Shown here: in pieces, positions 23,529 through 34,915 of the stretch | Position numbering within the stretch: position 1 is the first letter of the stretch | Layout: every line of letters starts with the position of its first letter | DNA from: Pyrus communis | Lineage: Eukaryota; Streptophyta; Magnoliopsida; Rosales; Rosaceae | Assembly: GCF_963583255.1 (NCBI RefSeq) | Contig: NC_084807.1 | Span: forward strand, 14,407,072 to 14,471,071 | Reading direction: 5' to 3' | Length of the DNA stretch: 64,000 nucleotides | Made by a program: the position numbers and the translations under genes | The notes under the pieces: generated by a model | What the model was told of the DNA's origin: nothing | Databases searched by the model: none | What the model saw: only the letters and a program-made list of their open reading frames with translations

Positions 23529-23925
23529 GATGCGTTACGAATGTGACACACAAATTAAACCCTATTTGTGACAATTGTAGTAATGATGTAAGTAGGGATC
23601 GTTCTAACCGGGGATTAACTAGGGGTGCTAAACACTTTAAACTGACTCAAATAAATAAAACTAACCTTTAAAACACTTAACTCACTTAAAAAAAACTCAA
23701 AACAAGTTCACAAGACTCAAAATAAGCTAAAAACACTCAAAACTGCCTAAAAACACAAACTGGGCAGTTTTGAGCCTAAACACAAACTTGGACGAAAATT
23801 GGTTCTAACTTGACTCAAAACTCTTAAAAACACAATCTAAAACATAATTGAACCAATTAGACACTCTAAGACAACTGGGAATTTGGTTTTGGACGAAAAT
23901 CAAACAAACAAAACAAGAATGTAAA
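23529..23925 (-). repeat. 5' LTR of element C, first fragment
   Basis: Begins TGATGCGTTACG like the C 3' LTR (13774) and follows it for about 380 bp, then is cut by the plus-oriented D LTR at 23926. The C LTR resumes at 37852 with roughly 195 bp missing between, and is cut again at 38659 by E. The remainder should lie right of the window. Confidence 0.65.
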
Positions 23926-25500
23926 TGATAGGAGCATATTCATGCTACTTAAATGGCTAGTTCTCGTGCATTTACGTTATGTTTCTTTAGTTATTTTAGT
24001 CTTTTATGCTTCTTTTGTGTGTTTTCAGGTTCTAAGGGCTTAGGGAGCAAGAAAGTGCATTTTGAGGCTATTTGGAGCATTTTTGGGCATGGATTGGATA
24101 GCTTAATCATGGAGCAAAGAAGATGGACGAAATTGAAGCCTTGCATGCTCTTTAGGACATAAAACAAAGGGCCTAGCCCAATCAAACAATCCTTTGAGCC
24201 ATGCAAAACCCCTAGCCCAATCAAACAATCCATCAATTCACATGCAAAACCACCATTCACACACATGCACCCAAACACTTCCTTGTTGCCGTGCCTTTCC
24301 CTTCCACTTTCCAACCTTTCCAAATGCAATTTCATCAACACATGCATTATTTATTCACTCTTCATCATTGCACTCATCACCAAAGAACTCCCCACCATTG
24401 CCGTGCATTCCCCCTAATTCCATCCATCCTCCACACCTTTCCAACCTAGCCACATCCTTTAATCATCCCCCCTTTAAGTTATGATTTTATTTCCTAACCC
24501 TACATGCATTATTTATTAACTCTTCATATGCATCCACATTTTAAATCATCAAAAACTTCACCCTTTGCCGTGGCCTTCATTCCCATTTCAGCATTCACAT
24601 GCTTTTCCAACTCATCCACAAGCCTTTGCCGTGGCCTTCATTCCTAGCATTTCCAGCTTTTCCCTTTACATTTCACATGCATTCACACACACCTCACACA
24701 AACAACATTCACATGCAAACACATGCTTTCCCAACAAACAAAACAGCCAACACATGCACCAAAACAAGCATTGACGTGGGTTCCCTTGCACTTTCCAGCA
24801 TTCCCCTTGTGCAATTCCAACTTTCCACCCATTTTCCTAGCTGTTTTTCACATGCATTGCAGCCACATTCTCACCCTTTATCTCCTTATAAAAACCACAC
24901 ACACTTCATTCAATTGGAACCATTCACTCTCCACCTTCATACCACAACACAAACACTTCCCCCATTGCCGTGAGTTTCTCCCTTATAATCCAAACACCAC
25001 TCCTCATCCATTTCCATAATTCCCCACTCCATTCCACATACACCTAAAGCCCTAAACATCTCCTTAGACCTTTTGCTACAAAAACGAGGAAGAGAAGAGT
25101 GCCTAAACGTTCATACAATTCAAGTTTGAGTTGTTGGAATGTTTAGGTGATTCTTTGATTTCAATGTTTCATTTTAATTCTCTTTGTTTTGTACGTATGA
25201 GGAATGGAAGAGAAGAGTGCCTAAACGTTCATACAATTCAAGTTTGAGTTGTTGGAATGTTTAGGTGTTTCTTTGATTTCAAAGTTATGAGGAACTAAAA
25301 CCCCCTTTAGCTAGGGGGTGATTCGAAACTATGTTTATGTTTGCATTTTGAATTGATTAACTTTCGTTGGAATTTCATAAGTTGTTGATTCAATTTGTTT
25401 AACCGTTTGATTGATAACTTATTTATGTATGTTTATTGAGAATGCGTGCTTAATTTTCATGCATGAATATGACGCTAGAATATAAGTGAGTTTCACCTAA
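23926..25500 (+). mobile_element. D1 LTR, truncated in U5
   Basis: Starts TGATAGGAGCATATTCATGC. U3 is rich in TTGCCGTG and CACATGCA motifs (24240-24970), then R with two hairpin modules (about 25099-25144 and 25217-25262). It breaks off in U5 after 'gtttcacctaatt' near 25500. Low-complexity ORFs inside are not genes. Confidence 0.75.
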
Positions 25501-25805
25501 TTGTTGATTCAATTTGTGTTCTAAAATGCGTAGGAGTCTTCAATGATGCTTCAACATGAGGTCTTTTAGGATTTAACTTTCCTACTTCAAGTCTTTAATT
25601 TCGTCCATCCTCTTGGTTCCAAGCATATGATATCCATTCCAATCTCTAATTTGCTCCAAAAGGCTCCAAAAGGCATCCTTTTGCATACCTTGCCCTTAGA
25701 ACCTGAAAACACACAAAAGAAGCATAAAGGACTAAAATAACTAGAGAAACATAACGTAAATGCACGAGAACAAGCCATTTAAGTCGCATGAATATGCTCC
25801 TATCA
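25501..25805 (-). repeat. Inverted LTR U3 fragment between two D1 LTR pieces
   Basis: 25560-25805 read in reverse is the start of a C-type LTR (ends TATCA; compare 15772-16117). About 55 bp at its left (25503-25557) match nothing else I could see here. It separates two plus-oriented LTR fragments that both contain R-U5. Confidence 0.65.
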
Positions 25806-26964
25806 ACCTTGTGCCACAACGAAGAGGAAGAGAAGAGTGCCTAAACGTTCATACAATTCAAGTTTGAGTTGTTAGAATGTTTAGGTGTTTCTTTGATTTC
25901 AAAGTTTAAATTCAATTCTCTTTGTTTTGTACGAATGAGGAATGGAAGAGAAGAGTGCCTAAACGTTCATACAATTCAAGTTTGAGTTGTTGGAATGTTT
26001 AGGTGTTTCTTTGATTTCAAAGTTATGAGGAACTAAACCCCCTTTAGCTAGGGGGTGATTCGAAACTATGTTTATGTTTGCAATATGAATTGATTAACTT
26101 TCGTTGGAATTTCATAAGTTGTGGATTCAATTTGTTTAACCGTTTGATTGATAACTTATTTATGTATGTTTATTGAGAATGCGTGCTTAATTTTCATGCA
26201 TGAATATGACGCTAGAATATAAGTGAGTTTCACCTAATCGTTATGGACTTATATTCACAAGTAGTGGAGGTTGCTTATAAACAATCGCGTTAAATGAATT
26301 CTTGGCACGAGTTTCATGCTCATCATAGTAACGAATGCCTCGTCAACACTTATAGTTTTCATAATGCTTAATGATCTTTGATTGTATCTTTATTGTGCTG
26401 TTCACGTAAAGGACTTTTGGAGAATGTTGTGAATTGCGTTGCGCAAACCCATCCAATTCATTAACTTAAGGAAAACTCGACGGTTAATTTAAGCGGACTT
26501 AATTAACCCGGGGTGTTGAGTTTCATAATTTATCGAAAGACCAACTGAGAATCAATCTTGTATGCAAGTGTAACATGTGTGGAGAAGAACCCCTTAGCTA
26601 GCATTCATCCCTTCAATTCCATCACATTCATATTTACATTCTGCTTTAATTTACAATCTGTGCATTTAGTTTAATTTAGTCTAAAACTCAATCCCCTTTA
26701 CTTTCTTATTCTTTAGTGCTTAGAATCTGTTTAGTTTATGTTTTAAAGCATTTTGAGTTTTTGGTTTGTTTTAGAGTTTTAAAGTTTAGTTTTACATTCT
26801 TTGAGTCTAGTTTAGTGTTTTATATTGCGTTTTTACGTTTTTGAGTCAGTTTCCAAGTGATTAACAATCCCTCCTAATCCCCGGTCCAGAACGATCCCTA
26901 CATATACATATACTACAATTGACAAAAAGAGGGTTTAATTTGTGTGCGTATAATTCACGCATCA
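25806..26964 (+). repeat. D1 5' LTR, R-U5 part
   Basis: Begins within R ('accttgtgccacaacg'), carries two hairpin modules (about 25842 and 25961) and ends ACGCATCA at 26964, directly before the PBS. The U3 is missing. Confidence 0.75.
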
Positions 26965-26969
26965 AATTT

Positions 26970-26987
26970 TGGCGCCGTTGTCGGGGA
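26970..26987 (+). other. Primer-binding site of D1, one mismatch
   Basis: TGGCGCCGTTGTCGGGGA differs from the tRNA-Asp complement by a C-to-T change. Confidence 0.9.
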
Positions 26988-27213
26988 TTAGAAAATTTGC
27001 TAATCCCTTGGATTGTTTTATTTTTGTTTGTTTTTATTCCAGATTCTTAATCTTGTTTTGTTTCTTGTTTTAGGTACTAGTTTATGACTTGGAGTTCTCA
27101 TCCGATTCGTGAACATGTCCTGGAGTGATTGGGTTCTTCGTCCGGCTGCAAGACGTAAAAGAAAGCGCTACTTGGGAGGCAACCCAATGCACTGAATAAA
27201 ACAAAGCATGTTC

Positions 27214-27249
<36 letters not shown>

Positions 27250-27273
27250 TAAACATGGAGAAAGATGGTGCCT
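26988..27273 (+). other. D1 leader, gag start remnant, post-pol block, poly(A)
   Basis: The leader ends at a gag ATG (27084-27086), after which about 14 codons (MTWSSHPIREHVLE) run into TGA. Sequence then jumps to the conserved post-pol block (27139-27186), so all gag-pol coding is deleted. AATAAA at 27195-27200 is followed 16 nt later by 30 A (27217-27246). D2 has the same junction. Confidence 0.85.
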
Positions 27274-27975
27274 TCACAAAGGATGTTTGTGTGAAGCCCC
27301 ACTACGAGGCATCAAAGCAGAAGGCATCGAAGCGGAAGGCATAGAAGCGGAAGGCATCGAAGCGGAAGGCATAGAAGCGGAAGGCATCGGAACGGAAGGC
27401 ATCGGAGCAGGAAGCATCGGAGTTAGAGCATTCCAGGCCTCAATACTTGGCCAAGTGCTGGATGACCCAGGAAAAAGGTGCCTCTAGAGATAAGCCGCAA
27501 GCCTTTGACGGTCACTTTGAATTCGACCCTCAGATTCGTGCAGCTCATCAAGCTTCCTCTTCATGCCCGACGAATAGTTATTTGCAAGCACATGCAAACT
27601 TCTATTCTCGTACTTAAGCTGCTGGATCTCTTGCTTAAGACTTTCCACCTCTGCCATCAATGATTCCACCTGACGGGAGCGGGCAAGCAGGCGTTGGCCC
27701 ATGTTGGACACAGAACTCGCACACTGAACACTAAGTGCGAGGGACTCTTGAACGGCCAACTCATCGGACCGTCCTGACAGCAGCCTACTATCTTTTGGAG
27801 TGAGGAGGTTCCTAGCTACTATTGTAGCTGTTGTGGCGTCCTGCATCACGGAGTCTTCACCTGTGAGAGGACCGTTAGAAGATAAGAAAGAAGGGCGCCA
27901 TACGTTACCTTGACGCGGCGCGCCCGTATCACTGCTGAGACTCAATTCTAAGCTAAGGTTCGATGGGTTTGCCAT
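27274..27975 (-). pseudogene. Antisense coiled-coil gene of D1, one nonsense codon
   Basis: From ATG at 27975 the product matches the A and G antisense proteins for 163 residues, with the LSLELSL motif and full coiled coil, then a TAG at 27484-27486 replaces the Gln of YLQRH in A (CAG to TAG). The same frame continues past the stop to the normal end at 27274, so this single change is the only coding lesion I see. The 15-bp repeat tail (about 27305-27420) is longer than in A. A product lacking the C-terminal repeat tail could still be made. Confidence 0.85.
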
Positions 27976-29207
27976 TTTTCAAAAGTGTTCAAAGAGATGG
28001 GGTGGATGGAGTTAATTCACAAAGGGCCGGAGTCGATTTTCAAGAATGGGAATTCTTCAGAGTGTGTTTGTTGTGGTGATCGATAGCTCTATAAGAAGCC
28101 AAGGCGACGCGTCCACCGATTCAAAAAGCCGGAATTTCCGGCGTAAGTTAGGCGACACTCTCTCGGCTTTTCAGAAGACGCGTTCAACTTTGTCAAAAGA
28201 TTTCTTCTTTTCAGACAACACGTGGAGGCCATCATCACAACTACACATCTTTAGTCGACAAGCGCAAAGTTCGGCGACGCTTTCTCTGCTTTTCAGAAAA
28301 CGCGTGTAGCTTTGTCAAAAGGAGCCGCATCCGCACTACTACGTGTCGTTCAGAAAGCAAAGGGGCGCCTGCTCAGAAATCGAAGGGGCGTCGTTCAGAC
28401 ATCGAAGAGGCGCCTGCTATTTCAAAAAGCCGGATTTACGGGATCAAAACGTTTGTCGACAATGGTAAAAGAACAGTACCACCACTTGATATTATCTCTA
28501 TATATGTCGACCTTCGTCTTTTATGGCAAGGAAAACCTGAAGAAAATACCCAACTCTCCCTCACCTCTGAGGGCGCACTCCCAGCAAAGCCTTTCGAAAT
28601 ACTCAATTCTTTCTTCTTCCCCAAAGATGATACCAGATGCCTGGAGTACAGATGACCCAGGAGGAAACGGTGGATTGAAGTGTGCTGATTCATTCACCGC
28701 TTCTTCAAAAGCAAAGGTATCTCATATCATCAAGGTCAAAAGCAAAAGTATCTCATATCATGCTCTTTCCCTGTCTTTTTCTTTGTCCTTGTTCTTACTC
28801 GCATGGCAAAGTAAAAGAAGCAATCAGCCGGCACTTGGAGTCAGTCTTCCGATCTGGAGCCAACTGCCTGGAATCTATTCCTGATTGCTTACCTAGCGTT
28901 GCTCTCGAGTAGTCATCTTCAACGGTTGATACACTTCCAGAGAAGGGACCACTTCTGCAAAGGGGAGTAAGTAAGGCAAGTGAAAATGATACATTGAAGC
29001 AAGTGGAGACAAGCATAGGCTGAGTTATCCTCCAACCCTTTTCAATACGAATTGGAAAGATTGAACAAAGAAACAGACCAAAGGAGTAAGCTCAGACCTT
29101 CGGGGAAGACCAAAAGAATCCTGCTGCCCAGTTCAAGAGTAACACAAAGGAAAATCAACGATGGGCAGAAACCAGTTCAAGAGTAAGCCTGTGGAATCAC
29201 AAAGATC
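27976..29207 (-). promoter_or_regulatory. Upstream region of the D1 antisense gene
   Basis: Matches 6958-8190 of A, including the TATATA box (about 28499-28505) and GACGCG-type motifs. Similarity to the other elements stops near 29207, where an unrelated segment starts. Confidence 0.5.
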
Positions 29208-30002
29208 AACACCGAGTAAGGATGAAAGTGAAGTAATTAAATGAAATGGATAAGCAATTAAATGGTTAATTGAAGTATGGTCAAAGTTAATTAATTAGTT
29301 AATTATACGAAACGTTCTTATTGGACTTCTAAGTTGGTTTTGGGTTTAGGGGCCCAAAAGTGTTTTGGTCCACAAGGCCCATTATGTTTAAGTTGTATGA
29401 CAACTAAAACAAAATGGGCAATTAGCCCAAACACTTAGAGAGGCCGGCCATGAACAGTGAGGGATACCAAACTTGTGTTAATTACAAGTTTGCCACTCAC
29501 AAGAAATGAAGTTTAAATTCAAAATTATAACTTTATTTCATTAAGGGTTTTTCTTGATGAAATTGGGTGAAATTATTCTCTCTATTTCAACAAGGGAGGC
29601 CGGCCACTTAGGGAGGGATATCTAGCAATTTCCTTTCCCCTAAGTCATCCATTTTTATCTTCACAATTAATCTTTGGTGTAGAGACTTGGAGACATCAAG
29701 CTTTTGGTGTTTTGGAGAACATATCCTCAAATCCTCAAGGAAGCAAAGGAGGTGACTTGAAGGCCCTCCACTTGGGTGAATCCCTTGTGTAATCAAGGAT
29801 GAGCTACAAGGGTAATGATTCTCTAAATCCTTTCTTCTCTTTAATGTTGTTAAAGAGTTATGGTTCACCATATACTAGGCTTTGAAAGTCATGGGTTTTA
29901 TGAATTGTTTTTGGATGCATGCCTACTTTAATTTGTTAATAGTTTGCCTATGCATTCAAATGTTCTTTACATGTTCTTAGATAGGACATAAATTTTCCTT
30001 CA
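29208..30002. other. 795-bp segment unlike the rest of the window
   Basis: Lies between the D1 interior and the LTR tail of D2, where a U3-R should be. It contains AT-rich sequence, two GGCCGGCCA motifs (about 29443 and 29590), a CT-rich stretch and a purine-rich 'caaggaagcaaaggagg' run. No convincing ORF, TG...CA ends or duplication found. It could be U3-R of another LTR family or filler DNA from repair. Confidence 0.4.
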
Positions 30003-30911
30003 GGACATATGTTGGTTATGATTTGATTTACTCCAGTTATGAATTCATGAACTTTAGATGTGGTTTTCTTTTCTGTTTTGATTAAGAACTTGTTTATGTA
30101 TGTGGGTTGAGGGTCGACACTTAATTTGCATGCCTAAACTTGATGCTAGGATATAAGGGAATTTCACCTAATCGTTATGAACTTATATTCATGAGTAGTA
30201 AAAATCGCTAGTCACGATTGTGTTTAGTAAACCCTAGGCTGGATTAACATGCGTATTCCATAGTTATGAATGCCTAGTCGATGTTTATGATTTCCGTTGA
30301 ACTTAATGATCTTTGTTAAATGTCTCTATCATGCGTATTCCATAGTTAGGGACTTTGATTAGGAATAATTTGGTTGTAATGCGTATCCCATTCAATCCAA
30401 TGAATCTAGGGAAATCTGAAAGTTAATTTAAGCGGACCTAATTAACTTGGAGCATTGTCATTCATCGTTTGTTGAAGTCATAACTGGGAATCAAATTATA
30501 TGCATATGTTCATGTGTGGATAAGGAACCCTCTAACTAGTTTCTCATCCTTCTATTTCATCAATTTCGTTTTTACAATTTGTTTTAATTAGAATCTGTGC
30601 ATTTAGTTTAAATTCGTCAAAACTCAATCCCCCTTTACTTTATTGTTCAATTTAGTTAGAAATCAATATTAGTTTGTGTTTTTAAAACATTTTGAGTCTT
30701 TTGGTTTGTTTTAGTGTTTTAAGCGTTTAGTTTCGCATTCTTTGAGTCTAGTTTAGTGTTTTAAACTTTATATTGTGTTTTTACGTTTTTGAGTCAAATC
30801 CAAGTGATTAACAATCTCTCCTAATCCCCGGTCCAGAACGATCCCTACTTACATACTTACTACAATTGATAAAAAGAGGGTTTAATTTGTGTGCTTATAA
30901 ATCTCGCATCA
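30003..30911 (+). repeat. D2 5' LTR, distal R-U5 only
   Basis: Matches 36945-37851 of the D2 3' LTR; by eye I count roughly a dozen or more substitutions in 909 bp, so D2 is older than A, E and G. Ends CGCATCA. Confidence 0.75.
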
Positions 30912-30916
30912 AATTT

Positions 30917-30934
30917 TGGCGCCGTTGCCGGGGA
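30917..30934 (+). other. Primer-binding site of D2
   Basis: Exact TGGCGCCGTTGCCGGGGA. Confidence 0.93.
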
Positions 30935-31218
30935 TTAGCAACTTTGCTAATCCCTTGGATTGTTTTATTTTCGTTTGTTTTTATTTTATTCCAGATTCTT
31001 AATCTTGTTTTGTTTCTTGTTTTAGGTACTAGTTTATGACTCGGAGTTCTCATCCGATTCGTGAACATATCCTGGAGTGATTGGGTTCTTCGTCCGGCTG
31101 CAAGACGTAAAAGAAAGCGCTACTTGGGAGGTAACCCAATACACTGAATAAAACAAAGCATGTTCAAAAAAATAAAAAAATAAAAAAAAATAAAAAAAAT
31201 GGCAGAATGATGAAGCTT
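30935..31218 (+). other. D2 leader, gag start remnant, post-pol block, A-rich tract
   Basis: Same deletion junction as D1: 14 codons of gag start, TGA, then the post-pol block (31091-31139), AATAAA (31147-31152) and an A-rich tract (31166-31199). Confidence 0.85.
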
Positions 31219-31862
31219 TCACAAAGGTTGTTTACTTGAAGCCCCACTACTTGGCAAAACTCTAGGAGCGGGAGGCATCGGAGCAGGAGGCATCGAAGCG
31301 GGAGGCATCGAAAATAGATCATTCGAGGCCTCAATACTTGGTGGAACGCTAAAGGACCCAGGAAAAATGTGCCTCTGGAAGAAAGCCAAAAGCCTTTGAC
31401 GGTCACGTTGGATTCAACCTTCAGATTCTTGCAGCTCATCAAGCTTCCTCTTCATGCCCGTCGAATAGTTATTAGCAAGCACATGCTTCTATTCTCGTGC
31501 TTAAGCTGTTTGATCTCTTGCTTAAGAGTTTCCACCTCCGCCATCAATGATTCCACTTAGCGAGATCGAGCAAGTAGGCGTTGGCCCATGTTGGACACAG
31601 AGCCCGCACACTGAACACTGAGAGCTAGGGACTCTTGAACGGCCAACTCATTGGACCGTTCTGAAAGCAGCCTGCTATCTTTTGGAGTGAGGAGGTTCCT
31701 AGCTACTATCGTAGCTGTTGTTGCGTCCTTCATCACAGAGTCTTCACCGGTCAAAGGGCCATTAGAAGATAAGAAAGAAGGGCACCATACATTTACCTGA
31801 CGCGGCGCACTCGGATCACTGCTGAGACTCAAATCTAAGCAAATGTTAGACGGGTTAGCCAT
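31219..31862 (-). pseudogene. Antisense coiled-coil gene of D2, degenerate
   Basis: ATG at 31862 (MANPSN). The first 100 residues match the other copies and keep the LxLxL motif (CLDLSL). A stop replaces the Gln after RSR near 31557, a small deletion near 31484 shifts the frame, and the tail repeats are reduced (31262-31312). Inactive. Confidence 0.85.
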
Positions 31863-34800
31863 TGTCAAAGGTGTTCAAAGAGAAGGGTTAGATGGAGTAA
31901 AATCTCAAAGGGCCGGAGACGATTATCAAGAATGGGCGATCTTCAAAGTGTGCATGTTGGAGGTGATCGATACCTCTATAAAAAGCCAAGGCGACACGAC
32001 CACCGATTCAAAAAACCGGATTTTCCTGCGTGAAGTTCGGCGACGCTCTCTCGGCTTTTCAGAAAACGCGTTCAACTTTGTCAAAAGGTCTCTGACAAAG
32101 TTGAAAACACGTGAAGGTTGTCATCCCAGCTACGCACTTTTGCCAACAAGCGCGGTGACAAAGCCGCACCCGTGACTACTTTTGCCATTCAGAAATCGAA
32201 GAGGCGTTTGCTCAGAAATCGAAGAGACGTTTGTCGACAAGGGTAAAAGAACAGTACCACCACTTGCTATTGGGAAATCCCTATATATGTCGACCTTCAT
32301 CTTTTATGGCAAGGCAGACCTGAAGAAAATGCCCAACTCTTCCTCACCTCTGAGGGCGCACTCCTAGCAAAGCCTCTTGAAATACTCAATTTTTTCTCCC
32401 AGCAAAAAAGATACTAGATACCTGGAGTACAGATGAGGTAGAAGGAAACGGTAGATCGAAGCATGTGGAGACAGCCACAACAAATACATGTGCTGATTCA
32501 TTTGCCGTTTCTTCAAAAGCAAAGGTATCTCATATCATCAAGGTCTAAAGCAAAAGTATCTCATATCATGCTCTTTCCCTGTCTTTTCCTTTGCCCTTGT
32601 TATTAATCGCATGGCAAAGTAAACGAAAGCAATCAGCCGGCACTTGGAGTCAGTCTTCCGATCTGGAACCGACTGCCTGGAATCTATTCCCTGGTTGCTT
32701 ACCTAGCGTTGCTCTCGAGTAGTCATCTTCAACGGTTGATACACTTCCAGAGAAGGGACCACTTCTGCAAGGGGAGCAAGTAAGGCAAGTGAAAATGATA
32801 CATTGAAGCATGTGGAGACAAGCGCAACAACTGCATAGGCTGAGTTATCCTCCAACCCTTTTCAATACGAATTGGAAAGATTGAACAAAGAAACAGATAA
32901 AAGGGGTAAGCTCAGACCTTCAGGGGAGAGATAAAATGAGTAAGCTAAGACCTTCAGGGGAGACCAAAAGAATCATCCAGCCCAGTTCAAGAATAAGCCT
33001 GTGGAATCACCAAGATCAAGCCTCAATGCAATCAACAAGGAGAAGATGGAATTTACATTCCACAACCAGATTTGCGTCCCTAAACTCTTCTCTTTGTTAG
33101 TTACATCATGCCATGTTTAGTATGTTTAGTTGCTGTTTTTATGTTTACTTTTGTTTGGTGTGATTTTAAGCTTAAAACATTGAGGACAATGTTTGATTTA
33201 AGTGTGGGGGGGGCCGGGGGGGTAACTAAGTATATTTGATGCAAATTCGTTGGATTTTTATCACCCATAACTTCAAGCGTTGTTCCTTGCTGTTTTAAGG
33301 TGTTTTTAAGCTGTTTTAGAGTGTTTTAGTATTTTTTGTTTTATAACTCCGAAAAGCACATAAAAATTTGAAAAAATGTTTTGAAAAACCTAAAAAGAGT
33401 GTTTTGAGTCGTTTTTGTGTGTTTGTGTCTTAGGATACCTTCCAACACAATGATGAGGATTTGGTTTGTAATTGCATGACTGTTAAAAAGAGTTATAAAC
33501 ATGGAGAAAAATTTGATTTACTCTTGGTATATGCTTGGTTATGGTTATAATGTATGACTTCACATGCAATCATAAAAGAAAAAATTCGTTTTTGTAACAT
33601 GCTTGAAGGAAGGAACTCAAACAAACGCTACAACCTTGTGAGACTTGAGCCTAAACGTTCTTTGGAGAGTTATAATCTGTGATTCTTTGTTTTCTAAAGT
33701 TGTTGAATGATCTCATTATTCCTTGCTTGGTTGCTACTTAGAATACAATTGTATCATGATAGAACTAAATGCTAGAACTTATATCCGTTTCATTCAAAGC
33801 ATGACATTGAATTGCATAACATATATCAAGATGAAGTTGTGTAGTTGCCACCATAGCCAAATAGCCTTACTTCCCATATTTCGTATATATTAGTTTTAAC
33901 CCCGTTGAGCCTCGTTTAGCCTATTTTCTTTGCTAACCACATCACCCCTTACCTAGCCTAGAGTAGGACTTTCCTATACCCTTGTTCTTGAAGTATAGTG
34001 AGCATGACTTAAATAAATTCCTTTTGAGTTACATTATGCAAGAAAATGAGTGTGGGGGAGTAAAAGTTTGTTTTTAAATTGATATGTATGTTTTGAGATT
34101 CAAAAGAAAAAGAAGAAGAAAAGAAAGAAAAGGAGTGAAAATAAGTGAGAATGAACTCACGAGCGTTGATGGTTGAAGAAAGGGTCCAAAAAGTTGAATA
34201 TGGCCCTAAGTTTTGTGTGATTTCCCCTTGAGTGATCAAAGTTGACTTCTACGTTCTAAAGGGAATTCTAAGTGCCTAATTCAATACTTTGCTCACTAGT
34301 GCTTTAAGAACCTTTGTTTTCCATATCCCTTCTTTGTTATCCACTCACCCCAAGTCCCATTATAACCCGTGACTTCAATCTTGAGTGTTATGTGTTTCAA
34401 TTTGTGGAGTTTGAACTTGGTATGAGCATATGGTGTCACTGGTTCTCGCATCTAAGTAGGAGCATTCCATTCATGAGATCATACCTAAACATGCTTATTA
34501 ACTCCAGAAATTGCTTTCTTTGTGATACATATATGTGAGTGTTCGTTTTCATGTTTACATCAATCTTCTCACATATAACTAGTTTAGGGTGTGTAGTCAG
34601 AAAATCTGAATGAAAATTGAGTGCATAACTAGTGAGGAATTGAGCAAATTCTCTAAGGCATGTTACTACATTCAAAACATGGTTTTAAATGCTTAATTGT
34701 GAACTAGTATGTGGTGACTATGATTAAGAATGTACTTAAGTGTGAAGATGACTAAAATCTACGGGAATGATGATTTTTAACTTGTCATGTGCATTGGAAA

Positions 34801-34915
34801 TCCCTGAGGCAACGTTGGAAGGTTTAGATTATCTTTTGTTTGTTTTGTTTCGTTTCGTTTTGTTTAGTTTGTTTGTTTTGCTCGAGGACTAGCAAAAGCT
34901 AAGTGTGGGGGAATT
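31863..34915 (+). other. D2 antisense upstream region and 3' interior
   Basis: 31863-33050 matches the antisense upstream region; 33060-34915 is the common 3' interior with palindrome plus G tract (33177-33222, here with an extra GGCCGGGGGGG), PPT 2 (34041-34060) and the terminal PPT (34894-34915). No further gene. Confidence 0.7.

Noticed and set aside
23529..23925. Independent solo LTR inserted into C pol
   Set aside because: The subfamily matches C's own 3' LTR and the sequence resumes at 37852, so C's 5' LTR is simpler. The exact pol-LTR junction remains odd, so this is not fully excluded.
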